DNA of 64,000 nucleotides from Sphingobium sp. EM0848 (GTDB taxonomy: Bacteria > Pseudomonadota > Alphaproteobacteria > Sphingomonadales > Sphingomonadaceae). Both the position numbers and the translations under genes were made by a program. The stretch covers positions 761,501 through 825,500 of the forward strand of contig NZ_JABXWB010000005.1 of the NCBI RefSeq assembly GCF_013375555.1, read 5' to 3'. Positions 1 through 8,985 of this stretch are shown in pieces. The first letter of the stretch is position 1. Each line of letters starts with the position of its first letter. The notes beneath the pieces were generated by a model. The model was not told where the DNA came from. It was given only the letters and a program-made list of their open reading frames with translations, and ran no database searches.

Positions 1-37
1 CAGCGGTCGTTCCGGTTCCGGCCGCAACGCGCCCACT

Positions 38-1136
38 CTAGGCGACGATATGCAGTTCAGCTTCCTCGCCGCGCTGTCGGCGCAACCGTGCCGCCTCGAT
101 ACGCGCGCCGGGCAGGTCATGATACAATGCGACATAGTCCGCTGCCATCCGCTCCGCCGTGAAACGTGCGTCGAACGCGCCATGCACCCGGGCCCGGTCG
201 AGATGCGGCAATTGCGCGACGGCGGCGACGGCTTCATCCTCGCTCTCCACGATGAAGCCTGACAGACCATGGTCGATGACTTCAGGCACCGATCCGCAGC
301 GGAAGGCGATGACCGGCGTGGCACAGGCCATCGCCTCGATCATCACCAGGCCGAAGGGTTCGGGCCAGTCGATGGGGAAAAGCAGGGCGCTGGCCTGACC
401 CAGAAACCGGGCCTTTTGCTGTTCATTGATCTCGCCGATATAGTCGACATTGGGATAATGTTCGATCAGCGGGGCGATCTCCTGCTCCCAATAGGCACGG
501 TCGACCGCGTCGATCTTGGCCGCGATTTTCAATGGCATGCCCGACCGCGCGCCGATGCGGATGGCGCGGTCCGGCCGTTTTTTCGGGCGATATGCGGCCG
601 AGGAAGGCCAGATAGCCTCCGCCCCGTCCCTCCAGCCGGGGCGGCAGCAGGCCGGCGGGCAGGCCGTGATAGATGGTTCCGCCCCAGTTGACCGGTGGCA
701 TTGGCAGCCGTTGATGATCCGAAATCGACACCAGACAATGGTTGGCGAACGTGCGGTAAAAGGCGGGCAGGTCGGGCAGGTCGAGTCGGCCGTGCAGCGT
801 CGTGACGGTGCGGCCGATGAAATCCTGGATCATCGGCAGGTGCAGCATGTCGATATGGAAATGCAGTGCGTCGAATTCGTCGGCGCGGCGGCGCACCGCC
901 TCCAGCAGCATCATGTGCCAGGGGATGGGATCGACCACGCCGGGATTGAGGCGCAGCGCCATGTCGGTGATGGGCACCAGTTTCGCGCTGGTGCGCGAAT
1001 CGCCGCTGGCGAACAGGGTCACGTCATGCCCCTGACGCACCAACTCTTCGGTCAGATAGGAAACGATGCGTTCGGTGCCGCCATAGAGCCGTGGCGGTAC
1101 GCTTTCGGCCAGGGGAGCGATTTGTGCGATTTTCAT
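38..1136 (-). pseudogene. Family 4 glycosyltransferase, frameshifted
   Basis: A GT-B glycosyltransferase of about 366 residues, reading MKIAQIAPLAESVPP at the start with the usual YGGTERIVSYLTEEL sugar-nucleotide fold segment, would transfer a sugar from a nucleotide donor to an unknown acceptor. The reading frame breaks after GRISPEK: the N-terminal half (about 1136-580) continues as nonsense, while the C-terminal half (MPLKIAAKID, then PFGLVMIEAMACATPVIAF donor site) lies in another frame. Removing one base from the run of six T at 578-583 restores GRISPEKRPDRAIRIGARSG without a gap. A homopolymer indel can be a sequencing error or a real mutation; the intact remaining frame suggests error or a very recent loss. 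It is divergent from kup, with 290 bp between the starts in which I see no clear motif. Confidence 0.8.
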
Positions 1137-1426
1137 GCAGGCATCCTCTTTCAAGAAAGAAGCCCTCCGTGCCCCGACCTGCGGCAGGCTGTAGCGGTAT
1201 AAGCGCTGAACCCTGATTGTCGTTCCCACCGGGCGGAAAGCGTCATCGGCTGGTCCAGACAGGCCCCTGTCGTGGCCGCTCGCGAGCGGAAGACTGTTAT
1301 TTCCGTTGAAATCGCACAGGATTGGGGCAGATTCGATCCATCTTGCGCGGATCGGGCAAAGCGGCACTGGAAAAGCCATGCGACTTCGTGCGATGGGCGG
1401 AGCCGATAACAACGGGTAAGGCACGG

Positions 1427-3322
1427 ATGACGGACAAAGCGGGTGAGGGGGCGGGCCACGGCCATCCGCAGGGGAAGATGCCCCTTCTGGCGCTGGGAGC
1501 GCTGGGGGTGGTGTTCGGCGACATCGGCACTTCGCCGCTCTATGCGCTGAAGGAAAGCTTCGTCGGCCATCATCCGCTGACGGTCGATCCGGCCCATATC
1601 CTTGGTGTGCTGTCGCTGGTGTTCTGGACCATGACGCTGATCGTCACGGTCAAATATGTGTTCATCATCATGCGCGCCGACAATCATGGCGAAGGCGGCA
1701 GCATGGCGCTGCTCGCGCTGATTGCCCGCAAGCTGGGGGAAAGCCGGTGGACGCCCACGATCGCCATGCTGGGCGTGCTGGCGGCGGCGCTCTTCTATGG
1801 CGACGCGATTATCACGCCCGCCGTTTCCGTGCTGTCGGCGGTCGAGGGGCTGGAGACGGTGAATGATGGTTTCGCGCCCTTCGTCGTGCCAATCGCCATC
1901 GTCATCCTGATCGGCCTGTTCCTGATCCAGAAACATGGCACGGCACGGGTCGGCGCGCTGTTCGGGCCGGTCATGGCCGTCTATTTCCTGGTGCTCGCAG
2001 CGCTCGGCATCTTTAACATCGCGCGGCATCCGGCGATCATCTCCATCATCAATCCGATGTGGGCGGTGCATTTTTTCGCACTTGATCCAAATCTCGCTTT
2101 TCTGGCGCTTGGTTCTGTCGTGCTGTCGGTGACGGGGGCGGAGGCGCTGTACGCGGACATGGGGCATTTCGGGCGCAAGGCGATCAGCATTGCCTGGCTT
2201 TACGCCGCCTTTCCCTGCCTGCTGCTCAACTATATGGGGCAGGGTGCGTTGCTGATGCACCAGCCGGAAGCGGCGGAAAATCCCTTTTTCCTGCTCGCGC
2301 CGGACTGGGCGCGGCTGCCGCTGGTGATCCTGGCCACGGTGGCGACGGTCATCGCCAGCCAGGCGGTGATTTCCGGCGCCTTCTCCGTGACGCAGCAGGC
2401 CGTGCAACTGGGCTTCCTGCCCCGGCTCAAGATTTCCCATACCAGCGCTTCGGCGCAGGGGCAGATTTATGTGCCGCTGGTCAATTGGGCGTTGCTGTGT
2501 CTGGTCGTCCTGCTGGTGCTGGGCTTCCATTCGTCGAGCAATCTGGCGGCGGCCTATGGCATTGCCGTGACCGGCACCATGGTCATCACCACCTGCATGA
2601 TGGGGGTACTGACCTTCAGCGTGTGGCGCTGGCATCCGCTGATCGCCGGGGGGGTGACGGGGCTGTTCCTGTTGGTCGATGGCGCCTATTTCCTGTCCAA
2701 CGCGACCAAGATTCCCGATGGCGGCTGGTTCCCGCTGCTGGTGGCGGCGGTGGTCTTCGTGGTGTTGACCACCTGGTCGACGGGTCGGAAGATCATGAAC
2801 TTCTATCTGATGGAAGGGGCGATGGAGGTGGGCCTGTTCATCCAGTCCGTCTCTCATTCGCTGAAGCGCGTACCCGGGACGGCGATCTTCCTGAACTCCC
2901 GCATCGAGGGCGTGCCGCCCGCGCTGCTGCATAATGTGAAGCACAACAAGATTCTGCATGAGCGGGTGATCATCGTGACGGTGCGGACGGAAGGCGTGCC
3001 ACATCTCCCGCTGACCGGACGTTCGGAGGTGAGCGAGCTGGGCGCGGGATTCTATCGCGTGGTGTTGCGCCATGGCTTTATGGAGGAGGTCGACATCCCC
3101 GTCGCGATGAAGGCGGTGGACGGGTGCGGCGGGCCGATCAACATCAGCCAGACCAGCTATTTCCTCAGCCGCGAGACTTTGATCCCGTCCGACAAGCCGG
3201 GCATGGCGATCTGGCGGGAAAAGCTGTTCGCCTGGATGATGCGCAATGCCGTGACGCCGATGGACTTCTTCAAGCTGCCGACGAACAGGGTGGTGGAACT
3301 GGGATCCCAGGTGGAGATTTAA
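1427..3322 (+). CDS. kup: KUP-family potassium uptake permease
   Basis: This 631-residue inner-membrane protein is a K+/H+ symporter of the KUP/HAK/KT family. The family signature GDIGTSPLY sits at residues 31-39, at the first membrane helix, followed by about eleven further hydrophobic segments (for example FYGDAIITPAVSVLSAVEGLE) and a soluble C-terminal domain ending MDFFKLPTNRVVELG, as in typical bacterial Kup proteins of about 620-630 residues. I chose the ATG at 1427 because the preceding in-frame codons do not resemble the family and the 631-residue length then fits. It stands alone between a divergent glycosyltransferase and a downstream polyketide synthase, so it is probably monocistronic and housekeeping. 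Function as constitutive low-affinity K+ uptake is family knowledge. Confidence 0.95.
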   Translation: MTDKAGEGAGHGHPQGKMPLLALGALGVVFGDIGTSPLYALKESFVGHHPLTVDPAHILGVLSLVFWTMTLIVTVKYVFIIMRADNHGEGGSMALLALIARKLGESRWTPTIAMLGVLAAALFYGDAIITPAVSVLSAVEGLETVNDGFAPFVVPIAIVILIGLFLIQKHGTARVGALFGPVMAVYFLVLAALGIFNIARHPAIISIINPMWAVHFFALDPNLAFLALGSVVLSVTGAEALYADMGHFGRKAISIAWLYAAFPCLLLNYMGQGALLMHQPEAAENPFFLLAPDWARLPLVILATVATVIASQAVISGAFSVTQQAVQLGFLPRLKISHTSASAQGQIYVPLVNWALLCLVVLLVLGFHSSSNLAAAYGIAVTGTMVITTCMMGVLTFSVWRWHPLIAGGVTGLFLLVDGAYFLSNATKIPDGGWFPLLVAAVVFVVLTTWSTGRKIMNFYLMEGAMEVGLFIQSVSHSLKRVPGTAIFLNSRIEGVPPALLHNVKHNKILHERVIIVTVRTEGVPHLPLTGRSEVSELGAGFYRVVLRHGFMEEVDIPVAMKAVDGCGGPINISQTSYFLSRETLIPSDKPGMAIWREKLFAWMMRNAVTPMDFFKLPTNRVVELGSQVEI

Positions 3323-3446
3323 CGCTTTGAGCGCGGGCTCTCTCCATCATCTCCCTCTTGAACCTTTTGCGCTTGGCAAGGCACCGAAACCCTACAAGCT
3401 CCCGGACATGGGATGTTCCGCCAAAGACAGGAGATAAGCCGACCCG

Positions 3447-4511
3447 ATGACTGGAACGCGTGCCCGCATCAATGCCATCGGCTGTGCTGTCCCTGCGCAG
3501 GACATCCACGCTCCGTTCATCCAGTGGGCAGGCGGCCGGTTGGACAATCCGCGCGAAAGGCAGATTTTCCTGCGCATGGCGGAACGGTCGGGTATCGATC
3601 ATCGCTGGTGCGTCCTGCCGCGGACCGCCGAGGGCGGAACGCCGGTCGATCCGGGCGGCTTCTACAGCGGAGAAATGCCGCCGACCTCGATCAGGATGCA
3701 GCGCTATGCCGAGCATGCACCCGTGCTGGCGCTGGAGGCGATAGCGCGGTTGCGGGAGAAGGTGGCGATCGACCGGATCAGCCATCTGGTGGTGGCCAGC
3801 TGCACCGGCTTCGTCGCGCCCGGCATCGACCAGATCATTGCCGATCGGCTGGGGCTGGAAGGGGTCGAGCGGACGCTGGTGGGCTTCATGGGCTGTTATG
3901 CGGCGGTTGCGGCGCTGCGGACGGCGCGGCATATCGTGCGGTCGGAGCCGGAGGCGCGGGTGCTGGTGGTGACGGTCGAGCTCTGCTCGCTGCATTTCCA
4001 GCTTGAGCGGCAGATCGAGCGGTTGTTGATGATGCTCCAGTTCGCGGACGGGGCGGCGGCGGCTCTGGTGACGGCGGAGGGAAGCGGGATCGCCATCGAC
4101 CGGCCTTTCTCGATCAATCTGGCGGACTCGGCGGAGTTGATCCGGTGGGAGATCGGGGATCGCGGCTTTGTGATGCATCTGTCAGGGCAAGTGCCAGGGC
4201 GGATTCAGACGATGCTGGGCGATCCGGCGGTGCGGCGGCGGATGTGGGGCGACGACGACCCGGCGCTGATCGACGATTGGGCGGTGCATGCGGGCGGGCG
4301 GTCCATATTGGATGCGGTGCAATATGGGCTTGGGCTGGGCGAGGATGCGCTTGCGTTCTCGCGCAGCGTGCTGGCGCGGTTCGGCAATATGTCGTCCTCC
4401 ACGCTGATGTTCATCCTGCACGATATGGCGGAGCAGGCGCGGCAGGGGGTGGCGCTGGCCTTCGGGCCGGGGGTGGCGGCCGAAGGATTCCGGTTCGAAG
4501 GGATCGCATGA
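3447..4511 (+). CDS. Type III polyketide synthase
   Basis: A 354-residue chalcone/stilbene-synthase-type homodimeric ketosynthase. It would extend an acyl-CoA starter with malonyl-CoA units and cyclise the product to a resorcinol, pyrone or phloroglucinol. The catalytic triad is visible: Cys119 in VVASCTGF, His281 in WAVHAGGRSILDA and Asn314 in FGNMSSSTLMF. Length fits bacterial type III PKSs. It overlaps by 4 bp (ATGA) with a flavoprotein and lies near two methyltransferases, the same kinds of partner found in bacterial phenolic-lipid loci such as srsABC, where a methyltransferase and a flavin hydroxylase modify an alkylresorcinol. Starter and product cannot be read from sequence; long-chain acyl-CoA and an alkylresorcinol or alkylquinone are an inference. 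Confident in family, not in product. Confidence 0.93.
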   Translation: MTGTRARINAIGCAVPAQDIHAPFIQWAGGRLDNPRERQIFLRMAERSGIDHRWCVLPRTAEGGTPVDPGGFYSGEMPPTSIRMQRYAEHAPVLALEAIARLREKVAIDRISHLVVASCTGFVAPGIDQIIADRLGLEGVERTLVGFMGCYAAVAALRTARHIVRSEPEARVLVVTVELCSLHFQLERQIERLLMMLQFADGAAAALVTAEGSGIAIDRPFSINLADSAELIRWEIGDRGFVMHLSGQVPGRIQTMLGDPAVRRRMWGDDDPALIDDWAVHAGGRSILDAVQYGLGLGEDALAFSRSVLARFGNMSSSTLMFILHDMAEQARQGVALAFGPGVAAEGFRFEGIA

Positions 4512-5671
4512 CGCGCCCCTCAATGCCCGTGCCGCCCGTGCCCGCGCTGATCGTCGGCGGTGGGCCGGCCGGGGCGGCGGCGGCGATCACGCTCGCGCGG
4601 GCGGGGGTCAGTGCGCATCTGGTGGATCGCCATGATGGGCCGCATGATGGTGTCTGCGGTGGTTTTCTGGGCTGGGACGCACTGGCGATCCTGCGCGATC
4701 TGGGGCTGGACGTGGCTGTGCTGGGCGCGCGGCCCATTGGACGGTTGCGATTGCTGGTGGGGGAGCGCGCCATTGAGCTGGCCCTGCCGCATCAGGCAGC
4801 GGGATTGTCGCGGCGGGTGCTGGATGAAGCGTTGATCGCGCTGGCGGGCGATGCGGGGGCGGTGCTCCTGCGCGGGCGGGCGGTGCGGGCGGCGGACCCG
4901 GCCGGGCGATCCGTTCGCTTCGATGATGGGGAAGAGCTGGCGGGCGGGACCTTGTTCCTGGCGACCGGCAAGCATGAACTGCGGGGGCTGGCGCGCGATC
5001 TTGGCGGGCGGAAGGAGGTGCCCTCCGTCGGATTGCGGGCGGTGCTGCCCGCCCATGCCGCCCGGTCGCGCGATCTGACGGGCATGATCGAGCTGCACCT
5101 GTTCGACCGGGGCTATGCGGGCCTGCTGTTGCAGGAGGATGGGACGTCCAACCTCTGCCTCTCCGTCGCGCGTGAGCGGATGTCGGACGGCGTGCCCGCA
5201 CTCATGGCGGAGATCATGGCGGAGGCGCCGCGCCTGGCGGACCGTCTGGGGGGAGCGATCCCCGCGCAGTGGGAGGCGGTGGCGGGGGTGCCCTATGGCT
5301 GGCGGGCGGCGGAAACCGTACCGGGCATCTTCCGCATCGGGGATCAGGGCGCGGTGATTGCCTCGCTGGCCGGGGACGGCATCGCCATCGCGCTCAGCAG
5401 CGGGGTCAGCGCGGCGCAGGCCTGGCTTGGCGGCGGGGCGGAGGCGGCGGTGGACTGGCAAAGGCAGATGCACCAGCGCAACCGCCGTCCGATCGGCATG
5501 GCGGAGGCGCTGCGTCATGGTGCGGCAGGGGCGTTGGGGCGGGGAATGATGATGCAGTTGCTGCACTGGATGCCGGGGCTTGGCGCGCAGGCCGCATTGC
5601 TCACCCGAATATCCGCTCCACGCACAGGCGGAAGGAAAAGCGGCGCACGATCCGCACATGATCCAGGCTGA
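4508..5671 (+). CDS. FAD-dependent oxidoreductase of the PKS cluster
   Basis: A 387-residue flavoprotein with an N-terminal dinucleotide-binding motif VGGGPAGAAAAITLARAG (about residues 16-33), a second conserved patch GGFLGWDALAIL, and a C-terminal FAD-contact region FRIGDQGAVIASLAGDGIA typical of geranylgeranyl-reductase/aromatic-hydroxylase type proteins. It starts at 4508, sharing ATGA with the PKS stop, so the two are translationally coupled. The natural role is hydroxylation or oxidation of the PKS product, for example resorcinol to hydroxyquinone, but reduction of a prenyl or acyl chain is an alternative for this superfamily. Its last 71 bp overlap tail-to-tail with the opposite-strand methyltransferase. 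Confidence 0.85.
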   Translation: MTRPSMPVPPVPALIVGGGPAGAAAAITLARAGVSAHLVDRHDGPHDGVCGGFLGWDALAILRDLGLDVAVLGARPIGRLRLLVGERAIELALPHQAAGLSRRVLDEALIALAGDAGAVLLRGRAVRAADPAGRSVRFDDGEELAGGTLFLATGKHELRGLARDLGGRKEVPSVGLRAVLPAHAARSRDLTGMIELHLFDRGYAGLLLQEDGTSNLCLSVARERMSDGVPALMAEIMAEAPRLADRLGGAIPAQWEAVAGVPYGWRAAETVPGIFRIGDQGAVIASLAGDGIAIALSSGVSAAQAWLGGGAEAAVDWQRQMHQRNRRPIGMAEALRHGAAGALGRGMMMQLLHWMPGLGAQAALLTRISAPRTGGRKSGARSAHDPG

Positions 5672-6299
5672 TCCCGGCCGTGGGCAACAGGTCCGCCCAG
5701 TCGCCGGGGCGGAAGGCGCGGGCGATGGAAAGCTGCCCATCCTCCCGCACGATGCGATGAACGCGCAGCAGCCGGGCGAGCAGAGGGAAACCCCAATGGG
5801 CAAAGCCATGCCGATGCAGGTCGCAGATCAGCCAGCCCCTCTGCGCATTGGCCTCCATATGGCGCAGGAAGGTCATCAGCTGCGCGTCCGTCATGTGATG
5901 CGTCACCTGGCTGGAGATGATGAAATCGAACCGCTCCGGCTGGTCGAGATAATCCCCGGCGCGATAGTCGATGGCAAGATCGGGCGGGGTGGCGTGGCGC
6001 GCGGCCTGAAGGCTTTTTTCATTAAGGTCGACGCCGATCAGTTCGGCCTCGATGCCGCGCTTTCTGGCCCAGCGGGCGACGGCGCGAAGGACGTCGCCAT
6101 CGCCGAAGCCGACGTCCAGCAGGCGGAAATGCCCCGCCGAACCGATGGCGCGGTTGAGAAAGGCGATGGTCGGCCAGGCCGTGAAGGTCCAACGATTGAC
6201 CCGCGCCAGATCGTGCAGCACGCGCTCGTAAACCGCCGGGTCCAGGTCCGGCGCGTCCATCTGCTCTTCCTGCCGCGACCGGATCGAAAGGTCGGCCAT
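5601..6299 (-). CDS. Class I SAM-dependent methyltransferase
   Basis: A 232-residue methyltransferase with motif I at LLDVGFGDGDVLRAVARWA, an acidic ribose-binding strand ELIGVDLNEKS, and a post-I segment FDFIISSQVTHHMTD. The start at 6299 is supported by an AGAGAGG sequence just upstream; longer in-frame extensions lack family similarity. It is convergent with and overlaps the flavoprotein gene by 71 bp, and faces away from the DUF2147 gene. Its position beside the type III PKS makes O- or C-methylation of a phenolic or quinone product the most likely role. This is inferred from neighbourhood; the fold assignment itself is secure. Confidence 0.88.
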   Translation of the reverse strand: MADLSIRSRQEEQMDAPDLDPAVYERVLHDLARVNRWTFTAWPTIAFLNRAIGSAGHFRLLDVGFGDGDVLRAVARWARKRGIEAELIGVDLNEKSLQAARHATPPDLAIDYRAGDYLDQPERFDFIISSQVTHHMTDAQLMTFLRHMEANAQRGWLICDLHRHGFAHWGFPLLARLLRVHRIVREDGQLSIARAFRPGDWADLLPTAGISLDHVRIVRRFSFRLCVERIFG

Positions 6300-6359
6300 G
6301 ATGCCCTCTCTTCTTTTCCGGGGATCATAGCATATTCTGATGAATGAGGAGGTAATGCC

Positions 6360-6761
6360 ATGTCGGCCTTTTCCGTGCTGTTGCTGATCGCCGCTGGGGC
6401 CATGCCACACGGTGTGGAGGGCAGTTGGCTGACCGACGACCGGAAGGGCGTGGTGCAGATCGCGCCCTGCGGTCCGCAGATGTGCGGGCATATCGTCCGT
6501 GTGCTGGACAAGGGACCGAATGTGCCGGCGACCGACATCAACAATCCTGATCCGAAGCGGCGCGGCCAACCGATCATGGGGTTGCTCACCCTATCGGGCT
6601 TCCGCCGCGACGGCGCGATATGGAAGGGCGGACGGGCCTATGATCCCAAATCGGGGCGAAGCTATCGGGCGACATTGGGGCTGAATCCGGATGGATCGCT
6701 CAGGGTCACGGGATGCGTGCTGTTCCTGTGTGAGAGCCAGCGCTGGACGCGGGTGAATTAA
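6360..6761 (+). CDS. DUF2147 family exported protein
   Basis: A 133-residue protein with an N-terminal hydrophobic signal segment (SAFSVLLLIAAGAMPHG) followed by a DUF2147 domain: EGSWLTDDRKGVVQIAPC, an ICGHIVR-like CGHIVRVLDKG stretch, and the closing GCVLFLCESQRWTRV. A strong ribosome-binding site (GAGGAGG) lies seven bases before the ATG. DUF2147 proteins are periplasmic, small beta-rich proteins of uncertain role in many alphaproteobacteria. It is divergent from one methyltransferase and its stop overlaps, tail-to-tail, the stop of another, which may tie it to the PKS product, for example as a periplasmic binding protein; that is speculation. Confidence 0.85.
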   Translation: MSAFSVLLLIAAGAMPHGVEGSWLTDDRKGVVQIAPCGPQMCGHIVRVLDKGPNVPATDINNPDPKRRGQPIMGLLTLSGFRRDGAIWKGGRAYDPKSGRSYRATLGLNPDGSLRVTGCVLFLCESQRWTRVN

Positions 6762-7597
6762 TTCCTGCTCCAGACGAAAATGCCATAGCGCATCGCTCTG
6801 GTGCGTAGCGCCAGGATCAGGCGCGGCAGGCTGAAGATGAAGTCGCGATTCCGCGTCTGGGAACTGAGCGCCAGCCGACGCAGCGCGGGATCGGTGATCA
6901 TCCGTCCGGCGAACCGGCGCAGGCAGATCGTCCAGGTTCGGCGGACGCGGCTGCTGACATCCTCATAGTCGCGAAGAATGAAGCCGGCATCGACGGCGAG
7001 CGCCTCATAATCGGCGCGGCTGCCCATGCTGGGAAGCCGTCCTTCGCGGCAAATGGGTTCGAGCAGATGGCGGATTTGCCACTGGTGCGCGTCCTTTCCT
7101 TCCAGCCAGGCGCAGACGACCAGCCGCCCGCCGGGGCGCAGCACGCGGGCGGCTTCGCGGAAGAACCGGGCCTTGTCGACCATATGTTCGGAGCTTTCGA
7201 TGGCATAGGCGCGGTCGAAGCTGGCATCGGGCAGGTCATTGTGCAGCCAGTCGCGTTGCAGGCAGGTGAAGCGTGATGGGGGGCGGGCGTTGGCGACCTT
7301 CTCCTGCGCGGAGGAGAGGGTCAGGCCGATAATGCTGACATCATGCCGCGCGGCGATCCGGGCAGCGGTGGCACCATAGCCGCAGCCTATGTCGCACAGC
7401 GTCTGGCCCGGTTCCAGCGCCAGCCGCCTCTCCACCTCCTCCACGAGCGCGTCTGCTGCTTCGGCCGGGCTTTCGCGGCCGGTTCGCCAATAGCCATGAT
7501 GCACATGTTCGCCCCAGATCCGCCGGTAGGCAAGGTCCAGTTCATCATAGTGCATCGCGACGCCAGCCGCGGTCGAGGGACGCTTCGGCACGATCAT
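6758..7597 (-). CDS. SAM methyltransferase, cyclopropane-synthase/tocopherol-methyltransferase-like
   Basis: A 279-residue class I methyltransferase. The N-terminal MHYDELDLAYRRIWGEHVHHGYW motif is typical of the group holding gamma-tocopherol, sterol and cyclopropane-fatty-acid methyltransferases. Motif I is LCDIGCGYGATAARIAARH, followed by IGLTLSSAQ and a catalytic-core stretch AIESSEHMVDKARFFREAARVLRPGG. Two starts are possible: 7597 (used here) and the ATG at 7555, where the recognisable domain begins; neither has a clear ribosome site. It probably adds a methyl group to a lipid-like or quinone intermediate of the neighbouring type III PKS cluster. It shares four end bases with the DUF2147 gene on the other strand. 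Confidence 0.86.
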   Translation of the reverse strand: MIVPKRPSTAAGVAMHYDELDLAYRRIWGEHVHHGYWRTGRESPAEAADALVEEVERRLALEPGQTLCDIGCGYGATAARIAARHDVSIIGLTLSSAQEKVANARPPSRFTCLQRDWLHNDLPDASFDRAYAIESSEHMVDKARFFREAARVLRPGGRLVVCAWLEGKDAHQWQIRHLLEPICREGRLPSMGSRADYEALAVDAGFILRDYEDVSSRVRRTWTICLRRFAGRMITDPALRRLALSSQTRNRDFIFSLPRLILALRTRAMRYGIFVWSRN

Positions 7598-7643
7598 GCG
7601 GGCTTTATCTACCTGCCCGTGGCTACCGGCAAGCTATGCCGGA

Positions 7644-8933
7644 TCAGCCTGCCGCCGCCAGCAACTTGGCGCTCAGCGTCGGCCATTCCGCCATGTCCCA
7701 TCCCTCGGGCGTTTCGCGGGTGATGATCTGGTCTGCGCCGAAGCAGTTGGAAAGGTCGATATCCTCCGCCTTCACGAAGCTGCGGTCGTTCAGCGAATAG
7801 AAGGGGCGCACGACGGGTAGGGTCAGATCGTCCCGGTTCTGTTCGACCACGATGGCCAGCCGATGCGAGCGCAGCCGGACCAGCGACCCGATCGGATAGA
7901 TGCCGACGGCGCGCTGGAACGCCTGGAAAATCTCCGGATCGTAGAGCGTCTGCGCTTCGTCCAGCATCAGCAGGGCGCGGGACGGGTCCTCGCCATGGCG
8001 GTGGATACGGTTGGAGGTCATCGCATCATAGGTGTCGCAGATCGCCGCCATGCGCGCGAACTGGCCGATCTCCTCGCCCTTCAGCCCATGGGGATAGCCG
8101 CTGCCGTCCAGCCGCTCATGATGATGCAGGCACACGTCCAGGACGGCGTCGGGCATCTCCCCGCCCAGCGCCAGAAATTCATGCGCCAGCGTGGTGTGGC
8201 TCTTCACCACCTCCCATTCCTCCGGCGTCAGCGGGCTGTCCTTGTCCCAGGTTTCCTGCGGCACATGGCCCATGCCCACGTCCATCAGCAATCCGGCAAG
8301 CCCCGCCTGCTGCACTTCCTCGGGCGAGAGGCGAAGCTGCTGGGCAAGGCCGATCATCAGCGCGCAGACCGACAGCGCGTGGAGGTAGAGATATTCGCTG
8401 GTGTTCTTGAGCCGCGTCACCGCCATGAAGGCATGGGGATTGCGCTGGATGGAGCTGGAAATCTCCTCGATCATCGTTTCCAGCTTGTTGAGCTTGATCG
8501 CATTGCCCAGCCGGGAATCGTCGAAGATCTTCTGCATGGCGCGCACCGACTTGCGGGCGAGGCGATTGGCGTGGACCATTTCCGCCTTGGTCGACGTCCG
8601 CTCCTTGGACAGCGGGTCGAAGGGGCGACTGACAGGGGCGGGCGCGGCGCGCCGGGCGATGGTCGCGCCGGCGCGGCCGAAGGGGCGGTCGCGCTGGTCC
8701 GGGGCGGGCGTCGCCGCGCGCGCGGGCGGTGACACGTCCCTGGGCTTCAGATCGGCGCCGCGCGATGTGTCGATCTGGACCCAGGCGACCTTGCTGGCCT
8801 TCAGCGTCGCCAGCTGATCGGCATCGTCCAGCAACATCTTGCTCTTCCAGAAGGGATGGGAAAACCACGACCCTTCCAGCTTGTGGAGAAACATGCCCAG
8901 TTCGACATCCTGGGTACGGATTCTTTTCAACAT
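7644..8933 (-). CDS. DUF3391/HD-GYP signalling protein with altered HD motif
   Basis: A 429-residue cytoplasmic protein: DUF3391 domain at about residues 1-60 (MLKRIRTQDVELGMFL, KVAWVQIDTSRG), a variable linker, and an HD-GYP domain at about 150-380. HD-GYP proteins hydrolyse cyclic di-GMP at a di- or tri-iron site. The GYP loop is intact (HHERLDGSGYPHGLKGEE, residues 270-287), as are KSHTT and CDTYDAM, but the usual HDxGK motif reads MDVGM at 217-221, so the HD histidine is methionine. Activity may be altered or lost. Start at 8933 was chosen because the DUF3391 domain begins there; a longer reading has no similarity. Monocistronic in appearance. Confidence 0.88.
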   Translation of the reverse strand: MLKRIRTQDVELGMFLHKLEGSWFSHPFWKSKMLLDDADQLATLKASKVAWVQIDTSRGADLKPRDVSPPARAATPAPDQRDRPFGRAGATIARRAAPAPVSRPFDPLSKERTSTKAEMVHANRLARKSVRAMQKIFDDSRLGNAIKLNKLETMIEEISSSIQRNPHAFMAVTRLKNTSEYLYLHALSVCALMIGLAQQLRLSPEEVQQAGLAGLLMDVGMGHVPQETWDKDSPLTPEEWEVVKSHTTLAHEFLALGGEMPDAVLDVCLHHHERLDGSGYPHGLKGEEIGQFARMAAICDTYDAMTSNRIHRHGEDPSRALLMLDEAQTLYDPEIFQAFQRAVGIYPIGSLVRLRSHRLAIVVEQNRDDLTLPVVRPFYSLNDRSFVKAEDIDLSNCFGADQIITRETPEGWDMAEWPTLSAKLLAAAG

Positions 8934-8985
8934 AGGTACGCCCCGTTTTAAGCGGGCATTTCGCCGGAGAGCACTTGCCAAAAAG

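Noticed and set aside
1322..1426. An N-terminal extension of Kup
   Set aside because: The 35 extra residues do not resemble the family and the ATG at 1427 gives the normal length.
1151..3073. A 640-codon open frame on the minus strand opposite kup
   Set aside because: Rich in Gln, His, Arg and Pro, no domain, fully antisense to a well-supported transporter; a GC-driven shadow frame.
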